In this document: piece by piece, positions 44,150-53,307 of the stretch
How the letters are laid out: each line of letters begins with the position of its first letter
Numbering within the stretch: the stretch's first letter is position 1
From: Nocardia huaxiensis
Lineage (GTDB): Bacteria > Actinomycetota > Actinomycetes > Mycobacteriales > Mycobacteriaceae
Length of the DNA: 64,000 nucleotides
Direction of reading: 5' to 3'
Assembly: GCF_013744875.1 (NCBI RefSeq)
Contig: NZ_CP059399.1
Location: forward strand, 6,014,001 to 6,078,000
Position numbers and translations under genes: made by a program
Notes under the pieces: model-generated
The model's input: only the letters and a program-made list of their open reading frames with translations
What the model was told of the DNA's origin: nothing
Databases searched by the model: none

Positions 44150-44821
44150 GTGAACGCTTCCGGCGTCAAGGTCGTGGTCGCCGAGGATTCGGTGCTCATC
44201 CGGGACAGCGTGGTGCGGGCCCTGGCCACCGATCCGGCGATCGAGGTCGCCGGCGCGGCCGCCGATTTCGACTCGACCCTGGACCTGGTGCGCCGGCACC
44301 GGCCCGATGTGCTCATCACCGATGTGCGCATGCCGCCCACCGGCACCGACGAAGGGGTGCGGCTGGCCCGGGAACTGCGCGCCACCCACCCCGGCATCGG
44401 GGTGATCGTGCTGACCCACTACGCCGAACCCGCCTATGCCACAGCGCTGCTCGACGGCGGCTCCGCGGGCCGCGGCTATCTGCTCAAGGAGCGCATCGCC
44501 CGCTTCGATCAACTGCTCAACGCGGTGCACGTGGTGGCGGGCGGCGGCTCGGTGCTGGATCCGATCATCATGGAGGCGCTGCTGCCGCGGCACCGCGGCG
44601 CCGATCCCATGCATCGGCTCACGGCCCGGGAACTGCAGGTGCTCGGTGAGATCGCGCTCGGGGGCAGCAATCAGGTGGTGGCGCAACGGCTCGCGCTGTC
44701 GCAGCGGGCGGTGCAGAAACACATCAACTCGATCTTCGCCAAACTCGGCATCACCCTGGATCCGGCGCTGGATCAGCGGGTGACCGCCGTCCTGATGTTC
44801 CTGGCCGCGCAGCCCAGGTAG
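44150..44821 (+). CDS. NarL/LuxR-type response regulator
   Basis: Two-component response regulator of about 223 residues. The receiver domain (about 5-125) has the acidic pocket AEDSVLIRD, phospho-acceptor Asp in VLITDVRMPP near residue 54, Thr in IVLTHY near 83 and Lys in YLLKER near 108. The LuxR-type output domain starts at HRLTARELQVLGEIALGGSN and has the recognition helix LSQRAVQKHINSIFAKLGI. GTG 44150 is preceded by GGAAA; a GTG at 44132 is also in frame. It is followed by a stand-alone receiver and a histidine kinase, its likely cognate sensor. Confidence 0.88.
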   Translation: MNASGVKVVVAEDSVLIRDSVVRALATDPAIEVAGAAADFDSTLDLVRRHRPDVLITDVRMPPTGTDEGVRLARELRATHPGIGVIVLTHYAEPAYATALLDGGSAGRGYLLKERIARFDQLLNAVHVVAGGGSVLDPIIMEALLPRHRGADPMHRLTARELQVLGEIALGGSNQVVAQRLALSQRAVQKHINSIFAKLGITLDPALDQRVTAVLMFLAAQPR

Positions 44822-44871
44822 GGATGTACGCACCCTTTCGCCCCGGCGGGCACACGGTGACCATGTCCTGT

Positions 44872-45291
44872 ATGACTGCAGACGTGCAGGTTTGGATCGT
44901 CGACGATCGCCCTGCCTTCCGGCGCGTGGCCGCCGCCATGATCTCGGTGAGCGCCGGATTCACCGTCGCCGGCGAGGCGGCCAGCGGGGAGGACGCGGTA
45001 GAGCTCATCCGCACGCGTTTCGGCGACGAGACCGGCCTGATCCTGATGGATATCAATATGCCCGGCATCGGCGGCATCGAGGCGACCCGCCGCATCCGCG
45101 ACCGGCATCCGGAGCTGGCGGTGGTGCTCATGTCCACCTATGACACATCCGACCTACCCGAAGAGGTGTCCCAGTGCGGCGCAGCAGGTTACGTGCACAA
45201 AGAGGCGCTGACACCGCAGCTGCTGACCCGGCTGTGGCGGGATCTGTCGCCACCGACCGCACCGTTCCGATTCCGGACCCCGCCGCTCTAG
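44872..45291 (+). CDS. stand-alone receiver-domain protein
   Basis: Single CheY-like receiver domain of 139 residues with no output domain. Key residues are present: VDDRPAFRR (acidic pair), Asp in LILMDINMPGIGG near residue 58, Ser/Thr in VVLMSTYD near 86 and Lys in GYVHKEAL near 108. It lies between a LuxR-type regulator and a histidine kinase and overlaps the kinase start, so it should be phosphorylated by that kinase and act as a phosphate sink, competitor or protein-binding switch. ATG 44863 three codons earlier is possible. Confidence 0.82.
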   Translation: MTADVQVWIVDDRPAFRRVAAAMISVSAGFTVAGEAASGEDAVELIRTRFGDETGLILMDINMPGIGGIEATRRIRDRHPELAVVLMSTYDTSDLPEEVSQCGAAGYVHKEALTPQLLTRLWRDLSPPTAPFRFRTPPL

Positions 45292-46610
45292 TCACCCGGA
45301 AACGGTTGCGGCAGTTCGTCCTCGCGGCACAGGCCAATACCGTGTTCCTGCTGGGGCTGGCGTTCATCATGCTGTGGCTGCGCCCCGGCAACTACTGGAC
45401 CGTCGCGGTGATCGTGCTGCTGCTGCTCGACGGCCTCATCCTGGCGGCCATGCTGCGGCTGGTGCGGCAGGGCCGGTTCGCCACCGTCGTCACCACTATC
45501 GCTGTGCTGGTGTGGGTTTCGTCCATCGCCGGGTCGTATCTGACGCCCGCCACCCTGTCGCTGCATCTGGTGATCGCGCTGCTGCCGGCCATTTTCGTGG
45601 TGCCCTATGTGGCGCGGCGACGCCTGCCGCTGTTCGCCGGGGCGACCGTCGGCAGTGTCGTGGCCTCGGCGGTGGTGGCCATTCCGGTGATGGAGTATCC
45701 GCCGCTGCCCGCCCGCTATGCGACGGTGGCCGGGCTCGCGGCGGTGTCGGTGCTGATCATGCTGGTGCTCTGGCACACCGCCGACACGCTGGGCACGGTC
45801 GCGCGGGCGGCGCGGTTGAATGCGCAGGCGCTCACCAAGTCTCAGCGGTTGCTGGCCGAACGCGCCGAGCAGCTGGCGGCCTCGCGGGCCCGGCTGGTGG
45901 AGGCGACCGACGCCGAGCGGCGGCGGCTGGAACGGGATCTGCACGATGGCGCGCAACAGCATCTGGTGGCGGTCGCGGTGACCTTGCAGCTGGCGCGGCA
46001 ACTGGCGAGCCCGGAGTGCGAGCGGCTGCTCGCCGAGGCGGGCGAACTGCTGCAGACCGCCATCGCCGAGATCCGACGGCTCGCGCACGGCATCTATCCG
46101 GTGCTGTTGGCGCAGGGCGGATTACGCGCGGCACTGCCCGCCGCGGCGGTGCGCTGCCCGATCCCGGTGAACGTGCACGTGGAGGAGCTGGGGCGCTATC
46201 GCGCCGAGGTCGAGACCGCGCTCTACTACTGCTGCCTCGAGGCCCTGCAGAATGCCGCCAAACACGGGGGGCCGCGGGCGCGGGTGTCGGTGTCGGCGTG
46301 GCAGAGCCCGCGGACGCTGACCGTCACTGTCTCCGACGACGGCGTAGGATTCGATCCCGCCACAACGGGTTCCGGGGCGGGACTGACGAATATGACCGAC
46401 CGGCTCGCGGTCATCGGCGGCACCCTGAGCGTGCGCTCGGCGCCGGGCGTGGGCACCCGGGTCACCGCGACCGTGCCCACCGAGCCGATCAGCGGCGCGG
46501 CAGCGGCGCAGACGACGGCGGGCGGACCGGCAACCGGCCCGCTCGCCACGCATGCGCGCTACTTGTCGTCGGAGGAGATGGGCCGGATCACCGGGAACTC
46601 ACCGGTGTAA
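45234..46610 (+). CDS. membrane histidine kinase (HisKA_3/NarX-type)
   Basis: Sensor kinase of about 458 residues. Six or so transmembrane segments occupy residues 18-185 with short loops, so it probably senses within the membrane. A coiled linker ([20 protein letters not shown]) leads to the HisKA_3 motif [20 protein letters not shown] (phospho-His near residue 240), then the HATPase domain with N-box EALQNAAKH and G-boxes SDDGVGFDP and [14 protein letters not shown] 45234 overlaps the receiver gene by 58 bases; GTG 45174 would overlap by 118. The last 52 bases overlap the convergent permease gene. It should phosphorylate the two upstream receiver proteins. Confidence 0.85.
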   Translation: MAGSVATDRTVPIPDPAALVTRKRLRQFVLAAQANTVFLLGLAFIMLWLRPGNYWTVAVIVLLLLDGLILAAMLRLVRQGRFATVVTTIAVLVWVSSIAGSYLTPATLSLHLVIALLPAIFVVPYVARRRLPLFAGATVGSVVASAVVAIPVMEYPPLPARYATVAGLAAVSVLIMLVLWHTADTLGTVARAARLNAQALTKSQRLLAERAEQLAASRARLVEATDAERRRLERDLHDGAQQHLVAVAVTLQLARQLASPECERLLAEAGELLQTAIAEIRRLAHGIYPVLLAQGGLRAALPAAAVRCPIPVNVHVEELGRYRAEVETALYYCCLEALQNAAKHGGPRARVSVSAWQSPRTLTVTVSDDGVGFDPATTGSGAGLTNMTDRLAVIGGTLSVRSAPGVGTRVTATVPTEPISGAAAAQTTAGGPATGPLATHARYLSSEEMGRITGNSPV

Positions 46611-48028
46611 CCCTCCCGCATCTTGGCGATGGCCAGCACCCGCTTCTTGGCCACCATCCAGCCGATGGCCAGCGCCGGGATGATGATCACGAGGCTGCCG
46701 ACGGTCCAGGTGCCGACCGGCCTGTCGAAGGCCATGAGCACCAGCACCGCGAACAGGAACACCAGCGTGGCGATGCCGGTGTAGGGCGCGCCCGCCATGC
46801 GGAACGCCGGGCGCTCCATGCGGCCCTGCTTCCACCAATACCAGAGCTTGAGCTGGCACAGCACGATCGTCGCCCAGGAAGCGAGGATGCCCAGCGAGGC
46901 CACGTTCAGCACGATCTCGAAAGCCTGCTCGGGCACGATGTAGTTGAGCCAGATGCCGAACAGGGCGATGGCGCTGGTCAGCAGGATGCCGCCGTAGGGC
47001 ACACCGGCTTTCGACATGCGCGCGGTGAAACTCGGCGCGGAACCGTTCATGGCCATCGAGCGCAGGATGCGGCCGGTCGAGTACAGGCCGGCATTGAGGC
47101 TGGACAGCGCGGCGGTGAGCACCACGAAGTTCATGATCGAACCCATGTGCGCCACACCGAGTTTGGCGAAGAAGGTGACGAACGGGCTTTCCCCGGCCTG
47201 GTATTCGGTGTAGGGCAGCAGCAGGGCCAGCAGAATCACCGAGCCGCAGTAGAACACGGCGATACGCATGATGACCGAGTTGATGGCGCGCGGCATGATC
47301 TTGGCCGGGTTCTCGGTCTCACCAGCGGCGATGCCGACCATTTCGACTGCGGCATAGGCGAACACGACACCGGAGGTGACGGTGATCAGCGGCAGGATCC
47401 CGGTGGGGAACCAGCCGCCGGCGTCGGAGACCATGCCGAAACCGGTTGCCTGGCCGTCGATCTCGAAGCGGCCCGCGAAGAAGATGGTGCCCACGATCAG
47501 GAAGGTCACCAGGGCGACCACCTTGATCATGGCGGCCCAGAATTCCATCTCGCCGAACCATTTCACCGAGGCCAGGTTGATGCCGAGCACGATGATCAGC
47601 GCGCCCAGCGCCAGCACCCACTGCGCCACCGGCTGGAACGGTCCCCAGTAGTGCAGGTAGGTGGCGATGGCGGTGGTGTCGACGATGCCGGTCATGGACC
47701 AGTTCAGGAAGTACATCCAGCCGGCCACGAAAGCGGCCTTCTCGCCGAAGAATTCGCGGGCGTAGGAGACGAACGAGCCCGAGGACGGGCGGTGCAGCAC
47801 CAGTTCGCCCAGGGCGCGCAGGATGAAGAAGACGAAGACGCCGCAGACCAGGTACACCAGGAACAGCGACGGCCCGGCGCTGTGCAGGCGGCCGCCCGCG
47901 CCGAGGAACAGGCCGGTGCCGATGGCGCCGCCGATGGCGATCATCTGCAATTGGCGAGGTTTGAGCGCCTTGTGATAGCCGCTGTCCTCGGCCGTGAGGT
48001 TTGTGGCCTGTGTCCGGATCTCGGTCAT
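46559..48028 (-). CDS. ansP: amino-acid permease, AnsP-like (probable L-asparagine permease)
   Basis: Twelve-helix APC-superfamily permease of about 489 residues, importing an amino acid with protons. The N-terminal signature [20 protein letters not shown] near residue 33 and the segments [40 protein letters not shown] and [20 protein letters not shown] closely match mycobacterial AnsP proteins, so asparagine is the likely substrate. ATG 48028 was chosen over the frame start at 48100 because the conserved sequence begins nearby; GGAGG lies 12 bases upstream. A perfect dyad at 48080-48103 precedes it. The C-terminal coding end overlaps the kinase gene tail to tail by 52 bases. Confidence 0.85.
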   Translation of the reverse strand: MTEIRTQATNLTAEDSGYHKALKPRQLQMIAIGGAIGTGLFLGAGGRLHSAGPSLFLVYLVCGVFVFFILRALGELVLHRPSSGSFVSYAREFFGEKAAFVAGWMYFLNWSMTGIVDTTAIATYLHYWGPFQPVAQWVLALGALIIVLGINLASVKWFGEMEFWAAMIKVVALVTFLIVGTIFFAGRFEIDGQATGFGMVSDAGGWFPTGILPLITVTSGVVFAYAAVEMVGIAAGETENPAKIMPRAINSVIMRIAVFYCGSVILLALLLPYTEYQAGESPFVTFFAKLGVAHMGSIMNFVVLTAALSSLNAGLYSTGRILRSMAMNGSAPSFTARMSKAGVPYGGILLTSAIALFGIWLNYIVPEQAFEIVLNVASLGILASWATIVLCQLKLWYWWKQGRMERPAFRMAGAPYTGIATLVFLFAVLVLMAFDRPVGTWTVGSLVIIIPALAIGWMVAKKRVLAIAKMREGYTGEFPVIRPISSDDK

Positions 48029-48079
48029 ACGCCGGTTAACCCTCCGCAATCGTGTAGTGAGGCGACCTGAGGTTACCTT

Positions 48080-48103
48080 GCGATGTGCCATAAGCCACAT
48101 CGC
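48080..48103. promoter_or_regulatory. dyad upstream of the permease gene
   Basis: GCGATGTG - 8 bases - CACATCGC, perfect 8-bp arms, 52 bases before the permease start. A second short dyad CTGTCTGACAG (48162-48172) lies farther upstream, nearer the gamma-glutamyltransferase promoter. Both are operator candidates. Confidence 0.45.
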
Positions 48104-48279
48104 CTCTCCGACCTGGGTCTCGATGCGGAATTATGCACTGCGGCGGGGTGCTGGTCATAACCTGTCTGACAGATTGCCGAAAGAGCGCTGGTAAGGCAGT
48201 TGTTCCGGTGCACTGGCGGTATCCGGACAAACGTGATCGAGGAACCGGTCAAAGCCCCGCTCGCCTGCCGGTCCGGCGT

Positions 48280-48285
48280 TAGAGT
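48280..48285 (+). promoter_or_regulatory. -10 box for the leaderless gamma-glutamyltransferase gene
   Basis: TAGAGT ends 6 bases before the ATG at 48292, with no ribosome-binding site between, indicating a leaderless transcript. Confidence 0.45.
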
Positions 48286-48291
48286 CCCAGA

Positions 48292-50262
48292 ATGAGGCGC
48301 ACGCGACGGCACATCTGGAGCGGCGCGGCCGCCACCCTGCTGCTCCTGACGGGACTGGCCACGGCCTGCTCATCCGACGGCGGCGACGCGCAGGCGGTGT
48401 GCACGGCCGCCGACAACGGCACGCTGGTCACCCCGCGCGCGAGCGGCACCGGCACGACCACTCCGGCCGATATTCGGCTGCGTCCCGAGATCACCAGTGG
48501 TTATCGCACCGGCATGACACCCGTGCGCACCAACAGCTTCGCCGTCTCCACCGCCAATCCGCACGCCACCGAGGCCGCCTGCCGGGTGCTGCGCGACGGC
48601 GGCACCGCGGCCGACGCGCTCATCGTGGCGCAGACCGTGCTCGGCCTGGTGGAACCACAGTCCTCGGGGATCGGCGGCGGGGCGTTCCTGCTCTATTACA
48701 ACGCGTCCACCGGCACCGTCGACGCCTACGACGGCCGCGAGACCGCGCCGCAGGCCGCCACACAGGACTATCTGCGCTGGGTCAGCGACACCGATCGCAC
48801 TGTGCCGCAACCCAATGCGCGCGCCAGCGGCCGGGCCATCGGCGTGCCGGGCGTGCTGCGCCTGCTCGAATCCGTGCACCGCGAGCACGGCAAGCAGCCG
48901 TGGGCCGACATGTTCGGGCCCGCTATCACGCTGGCCGATCAGGGTTTCGAGATCAGTCCGCGGCTGGCGGCCCAAATCGCCGAATCCGCCAATGATCTCG
49001 CGCGTGACGAGAACGCCCGCACCTACTTCCTGCAGGCCGACGGGACGCCGAAGACCTCGGGCAGCACGCTGCTCAATCCCGCCTACGCCAAGACCCTCGG
49101 CGCGCTGGCCACCGACGGCGCGAACGCCTTCTACACCGGCGCCATCGCCGCCGATATCGTCGACGCGACCGCCGACACCTCCGGCGGGCGCACCCCCGGG
49201 CTGCTCTCGCTGGCCGACCTGTCGAGCTACGAGACCAAGAAGCGCACCGTGCTGTGCACGCCGTATCGCACCCATCAGGTGTGCGGCATGCCCAATCCGT
49301 CCTCGGGCGGCATCACCGTCGCCGCCACCCTCGGCATTCTCGCCAACTTCGACCTGGCCGCGCTGCGCCCCGACGACAGTTCCGGCGACTCCACCACCGC
49401 CCGCAATGGCGGCGAGCCCAAACCCGAAGCGGTACACCTGATTTCGGAGGCCGAACGGCTGGCCTACGCCGACCGCGACAAGTACATCGCCGACGCCGAT
49501 TTCATCCCCATGCCCGGCAACTCGCCCCAAACCCTGATCAACCCCGACTATCTGAAGCAGCGCGCGTCGCTGATCAACCCGGATCGCAGCATGGGCACCG
49601 CCCAGCCCGGCGACTTCGGCCCCGTCCCCCTCGGCACCGGCCCGCAGCCGCCCGAGCACGGCACCAGCCACATCTCCATCATCGACAGCTACGGCAATGC
49701 CGCCACCATGACCACCACGGTCGAAGCCGCCTTCGGCTCCTTCCATCTCGTCGACGGGTTCATCCTCAACAACCAGCTCACCGACTTCGCCGCCGACCCG
49801 GTCGGCAAGGACGGCAATCTGGTCGCCAACCGCCTCGAGCCCGGCAAACGCCCCCGCAGCTCCATGGCCCCCACCCTGGTCTTCGACCTCAACGCCGACG
49901 GCAGCCGCGGCCCCCTCACCCACGTCACCGGCTCCCCCGGCGGCTCGGTCATCATTCAGTTCGTGCTGAAATCCCTTGTCGGCATGCTCGATTGGGGCCT
50001 GAACCCACAGCAGGCCGTATCGCTCGTCTCCTTCGGCGCAGGCAACTCCCCCACCACCAATGTCGGCGGCGAGAACCCGAACATCGATCCCACCGACAGC
50101 GGCAAGAACGATCCCCTGGTCACAGCCCTGCTGGCGAAGGGCCATCAGGTCTCGGTGGCCCCGCAATCCAGCGGCCTGTCCGTCCTGGCCCGCGACGGCG
50201 ACGGGCTCATCGGCGGTGCCGACCCACGCCGCGAAGGCGCGGTCATGGGCGACACCCGCTGA
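48292..50262 (+). CDS. ggt: gamma-glutamyltransferase lipoprotein
   Basis: Extracellular N-terminal-nucleophile enzyme of 656 residues that hydrolyses or transfers the gamma-glutamyl group of glutathione-like peptides; made as a precursor that self-cleaves. The signal peptide ends in a lipobox (LATACSSD, Cys near residue 26), so it is surface-anchored. The first domain has DALIVAQTVLGLVEPQSSGI, the autocleavage Thr is in EHGTSHISIIDSYGN near residue 448, and the oxyanion/binding region is RPRSSMAPTLVF with GSPGGS. Transcription appears leaderless. It converges on the AurF-like gene with a 3-base gap. Confidence 0.92.
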   Translation: MRRTRRHIWSGAAATLLLLTGLATACSSDGGDAQAVCTAADNGTLVTPRASGTGTTTPADIRLRPEITSGYRTGMTPVRTNSFAVSTANPHATEAACRVLRDGGTAADALIVAQTVLGLVEPQSSGIGGGAFLLYYNASTGTVDAYDGRETAPQAATQDYLRWVSDTDRTVPQPNARASGRAIGVPGVLRLLESVHREHGKQPWADMFGPAITLADQGFEISPRLAAQIAESANDLARDENARTYFLQADGTPKTSGSTLLNPAYAKTLGALATDGANAFYTGAIAADIVDATADTSGGRTPGLLSLADLSSYETKKRTVLCTPYRTHQVCGMPNPSSGGITVAATLGILANFDLAALRPDDSSGDSTTARNGGEPKPEAVHLISEAERLAYADRDKYIADADFIPMPGNSPQTLINPDYLKQRASLINPDRSMGTAQPGDFGPVPLGTGPQPPEHGTSHISIIDSYGNAATMTTTVEAAFGSFHLVDGFILNNQLTDFAADPVGKDGNLVANRLEPGKRPRSSMAPTLVFDLNADGSRGPLTHVTGSPGGSVIIQFVLKSLVGMLDWGLNPQQAVSLVSFGAGNSPTTNVGGENPNIDPTDSGKNDPLVTALLAKGHQVSVAPQSSGLSVLARDGDGLIGGADPRREGAVMGDTR

Positions 50263-50265
50263 GAC

Positions 50266-51261
50266 CTACGCGGAACGCGGGACCTCGGTGAAGGCGGTGC
50301 GGTCCGGTTCGCTGCGGTAGCGCGAGGGTGCTCCGTCGATGTTCAGCAGCTGCCACAGGCGGCGGGTGACCGGGTTCATGAGGCCGAGATCTGTTGCCAG
50401 GCGGCGCATGTCGCCGAAGTAGCCGGACAGGATGCGGCGGGAATTCGGGGAGCGCCAGTAGGCGTCGGCGAAAACCTCGTCGGGGATGCCGAATTCGCGG
50501 GCGAAGGACTTCGGTGGGACGGTGATCTCCCCGGCCAGCCAGCGCATGGCGATGGGGAAGGCGACGCCGCAGATCTGCTTGAAGACCGGGTTGGTCTGCG
50601 CGAGATGGGATTTCAGGAATTCACCGGCGAAGGAGATGTGGCGGGCTTCCTCAGCGATGTGAATCTGCATGCAGCGCAGCACCGCCGGGGGGATGTTCGC
50701 GCCGTTGCGGATGATCTCCTTCTGCAGGTGGTCGATCGGTTCCTCGCCGCCGAGGATGCCGATGAACAGGATCAGGTGCGCGTAGCCGCCGGCCACGCCG
50801 ATCAGCGGGGACAGGGCCCGGAAATGGCGTCTGCCCGCGGGGACGTCCTCGCCGATGCGGTTCACCAGCTCCTGGAACATCTGGATGTGATTGCACTCCT
50901 CGGTCATCTCGTGCATGCAGTACCGGAATTCCGGGGAGCCGTTGGGCAGCTTCATGACGTACTGCATCATGCCGCGGATCAGGATGGACTCGAACATGAG
51001 ACCGACCTTGATGGCATAGGCCATACGCCAGCGGCCGATCTCGATCTGGCGTTCCAGCGGCAGGTTCTGATACCAGCGGGTGCCGCCGAGCGGATCGTAT
51101 TCCGGCAGCACCCAGCGCGGATCATCGCGGTCGATGGCGAATTCCGGGGAATCCCAATCGATATCGAGGTACGGATCGAAGTTCACATCGACCGAACCCT
51201 GCGACAGGGTGGCCAGTACGTCGTGATAAGAGTTGCCGATTCCGTTCGCCGCCAACGTCAT
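50266..51261 (-). CDS. AurF-like di-iron oxygenase
   Basis: Non-haem di-iron enzyme of 331 residues of the AurF family (PF11583), whose founding member oxidises p-aminobenzoate to p-nitrobenzoate. The metal ligands are spread over a helical bundle: Glu in GLMFESILIRG near residue 88, EMTEECNHIQMFQE near 118-130 (Glu, His, Glu) and HIAEEARHISFAG near 200-208 (Glu, His). Mycobacteriales carry several paralogues that may act on fatty-acid-derived or amine substrates. ATG 51261 follows GAGGAGG. It lies 32 bases after the acyl-CoA dehydrogenase on the same strand, so both probably share the TetR-controlled promoter. Confidence 0.85.
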   Translation of the reverse strand: MTLAANGIGNSYHDVLATLSQGSVDVNFDPYLDIDWDSPEFAIDRDDPRWVLPEYDPLGGTRWYQNLPLERQIEIGRWRMAYAIKVGLMFESILIRGMMQYVMKLPNGSPEFRYCMHEMTEECNHIQMFQELVNRIGEDVPAGRRHFRALSPLIGVAGGYAHLILFIGILGGEEPIDHLQKEIIRNGANIPPAVLRCMQIHIAEEARHISFAGEFLKSHLAQTNPVFKQICGVAFPIAMRWLAGEITVPPKSFAREFGIPDEVFADAYWRSPNSRRILSGYFGDMRRLATDLGLMNPVTRRLWQLLNIDGAPSRYRSEPDRTAFTEVPRSA

Positions 51262-51293
51262 TGTTGCCTCCTCGGTAGTACTGCGCAGCGCCC

Positions 51294-52439
51294 TCAGAGT
51301 GAGCGGGCGATGATTTCCTTCATGATTTCGTTGGTGCCGGCGTAGATCTTCTGCACGCGGGCGTCGGTCCACATGCGCGAGATCGGGTATTCGGTCATGT
51401 AGCCGTAGCCGCCGAACAGCTGCAGGCATTCGTCGGCCACCGCCATGGCCCGGTCGGAGACCCACCACTTGGCCATGGCCACGGTCGGAATATCCAACTC
51501 GCCCTTCAGGTGTCGCGCCACGCAGTCGTCGACGAAGACGCGGGCGACCCGGGTTTCGGTGGCGACCTCGGCCAGGGTGAACTTGGTGTTCTGGAAGGCG
51601 AAGATCGGCTTGCCGAACGCCTCCCGGTCCTTGGTGTACGCGATCGTCTGCGCCAGTGCGGATTCCATGCCCGCGACACCGCCGACCGCGATGATGAGCC
51701 GCTCCTGCGGCAGCTGCTGCATGAGCTGGATGAAGCCCAGGCCCTCCTGCTCTCCGAGCAGATTGGCGACCGGGACACGGACGTCGTCGAAGAACAGTTC
51801 CGAAGTGTCCTGGCCCTTTTGGCCGATCTTGTTCAGCACGCGGCCGCGCCGGAAGCCCGCCCGATCGGCCTCGACCAGCACCAGGGAGATGCCCGCGGCG
51901 CGATCTTCCGGATTGGTCTTGGCGACCACGATGATCAGATCGGCCTGCTGGCCATTGGTGATGAAGGTCTTCGCGCCATTGACGACGTACTCGTCACCCT
52001 CGCGAATGGCCTTGGTCTTGACGTTCTGCAGATCCGATCCGGTGCCCGGTTCGGTCATGGCTATCGCGCCGACCACCTCGCCGCCGGCCATCTTCGGCAG
52101 CCAGCGCCGCTTCTGCTCCTCGGTGCCGTAGGCGAGCAGATAGTGCGCGACGATGCCGCTGTGCAGGCTCGCACCCCAGGCCGTATCCCCCACCCGCGCC
52201 TGCTCTTCGATGAGCACCGCCTCGTGCGCGAAGCTGCCGCCCCCGCCGCCGTAGCTCTCCGGAATCGACATGCACAGCAGCCCGAGTTCGCCGGCCTTGT
52301 TCCACAGTTCGCGATCGACCTGATGCTGCTCGGCGAAGCGTTCGGCGTGCGGCTGCAATTCCTTCTCGCAGAAGGTGCGTGCCAGCTCGCGCAGCGCGTC
52401 GAGTTCGTCGGTGTGCCAGCTGGAGCGATATGCGGACAT
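51294..52439 (-). CDS. acyl-CoA dehydrogenase
   Basis: FAD-dependent acyl-CoA dehydrogenase of 381 residues, full length. Markers: the flavin/substrate motif AMTEPGTGSDLQNVKTKA near residue 128, NGAKTFITNGQQADLII near 155, and the C-terminal FGGYGYMTEYPISRMWTDAR near 340. The usual catalytic Glu site before GTNEI is Ala here (YAGTNEIMKE), but Glu in LPQERLI near residue 240 occupies the position used by isovaleryl- and long-chain dehydrogenases, so activity is likely. ATG 52439 follows AGGAGA. The 44-bp operator at 52461-52504 lies just upstream, between it and the divergent TetR gene. Confidence 0.9.
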   Translation of the reverse strand: MSAYRSSWHTDELDALRELARTFCEKELQPHAERFAEQHQVDRELWNKAGELGLLCMSIPESYGGGGGSFAHEAVLIEEQARVGDTAWGASLHSGIVAHYLLAYGTEEQKRRWLPKMAGGEVVGAIAMTEPGTGSDLQNVKTKAIREGDEYVVNGAKTFITNGQQADLIIVVAKTNPEDRAAGISLVLVEADRAGFRRGRVLNKIGQKGQDTSELFFDDVRVPVANLLGEQEGLGFIQLMQQLPQERLIIAVGGVAGMESALAQTIAYTKDREAFGKPIFAFQNTKFTLAEVATETRVARVFVDDCVARHLKGELDIPTVAMAKWWVSDRAMAVADECLQLFGGYGYMTEYPISRMWTDARVQKIYAGTNEIMKEIIARSL

Positions 52440-52460
52440 GGTTCTCCTGAGCGCATGCCT

Positions 52461-52504
52461 CGGGTACACCATGTACCCGAATGGATGGGTACATGGTGTA
52501 CCCG
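52461..52504. promoter_or_regulatory. double TetR operator, 44-bp perfect dyad
   Basis: Arms 52461-52478 and 52487-52504 (CGGGTACACCATGTACCC and its exact complement) flank an 8-base centre. Each arm is itself a near-palindrome GGGTACA-N3-TGTACCC, so the element is two stacked operator sites. It lies 21 bases from the acyl-CoA dehydrogenase ATG and just upstream of the TetR promoter, ideal for two cooperating dimers. Confidence 0.85.
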
Positions 52505-52535
52505 AAGCGATGTCCAGCGCAAGACCCCGGACCGA

Positions 52536-52541
52536 TACGCT
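52536..52541 (+). promoter_or_regulatory. -10 box for the leaderless TetR gene
   Basis: TACGCT ends 6 bases before the GTG at 52548. No Shine-Dalgarno site is present. Confidence 0.45.
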
Positions 52542-52547
52542 GAGTCG

Positions 52548-53228
52548 GTGGTGCACACAGAGGGCAAGGTCGACAGCTTGCACGCCCGCCGCGCGGCCAG
52601 CCGCGGCGACCGTGGCGAGGAACGCCGCCGCGAGATCATCACCGCCGCCATCGAGGCCATCGAGGAGCGCGGCCCCAACGCCAGCACCGGCGACTTCGCC
52701 TCCCGCGCCGGCCTCAACCGCGCCCACATCTACCGCCACTTCGCCAGCAAGGAAGAACTCGACCGCGAAGTGACCCTGCGCCTGTACCGCGAACACAAAC
52801 AGCGCATCCGCGAAGGCATCCGCACCCACGAAACCCCCATGGACGCCATTCGCGGCCCCATCACCCGCCACGTCACCTGGGCGCACGAGCACCCCAACCT
52901 GTTCCATTTCCTGGTCAGCCGCCGCTACGCCCGCACCGACGACCACCCGCCGCGCACCGAGAGCGCCTTCGCCTTCGAAATCGCCTCCGCCGGAGAGCAA
53001 TACATTCCCGGCTTCGCCGACCACCGCGACGCCGCGGACGGCTTCATCATCGCCGTCCACGGCCTCATCGACGCCTCCATCCAGTGGTGGCTGGACCATC
53101 CCCGCGAAACCCGCGAGCAGCTGATCGACCGTCTCTCCACCCAGTCCTGGCTGCTGCTGCGCCAGCGCCTGGACGAGATCGGCGTGGAACTGGACCCGCG
53201 CGTCCCCTCCCCCGAAACACCCAGCTGA
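52548..53228 (+). CDS. TetR-family regulator of the acyl-CoA dehydrogenase/AurF-like unit
   Basis: Repressor of 226 residues. The helix-turn-helix is at about residues 45-72 (STGDFASRAGLNRAHIYRHF), after a basic N-terminal arm (HARRAASRGDRGEERRREII); a helical sensor domain follows. Two GTG codons occur in tandem; 52548 is favoured by the TACGCT box 6 bases before it. It diverges from the acyl-CoA dehydrogenase gene across a very strong double operator, so repression of that operon and of itself is the obvious model. The inducer is probably an acyl-CoA or related lipid, by analogy with similar mycobacterial repressors. Confidence 0.88.
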   Translation: MVHTEGKVDSLHARRAASRGDRGEERRREIITAAIEAIEERGPNASTGDFASRAGLNRAHIYRHFASKEELDREVTLRLYREHKQRIREGIRTHETPMDAIRGPITRHVTWAHEHPNLFHFLVSRRYARTDDHPPRTESAFAFEIASAGEQYIPGFADHRDAADGFIIAVHGLIDASIQWWLDHPRETREQLIDRLSTQSWLLLRQRLDEIGVELDPRVPSPETPS

Positions 53229-53235
53229 ACAACGA

Positions 53236-53295
53236 GATCAGGGAGCCCGCCGGGCGAAAATCCGTCCGGATTCCCGCTCCGAGAGCTCCCTGATC
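53236..53295. terminator. inverted repeat between convergent genes, probable terminator
   Basis: GATCAGGGAGC (53236-53246) pairs with GCTCCCTGATC (53285-53295), closing a 38-base internal segment that can fold further. It lies between the TetR gene end and the PH-domain gene end. Confidence 0.5.
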
Positions 53296-53307
53296 GTGGT
53301 TCTGCGG

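Noticed and set aside
45374..48070. 898-codon plus-strand frame crossing the kinase and the permease
   Set aside because: It runs across two well-supported genes in another frame and on the other strand; composition is Gly/Ala/His-rich noise.
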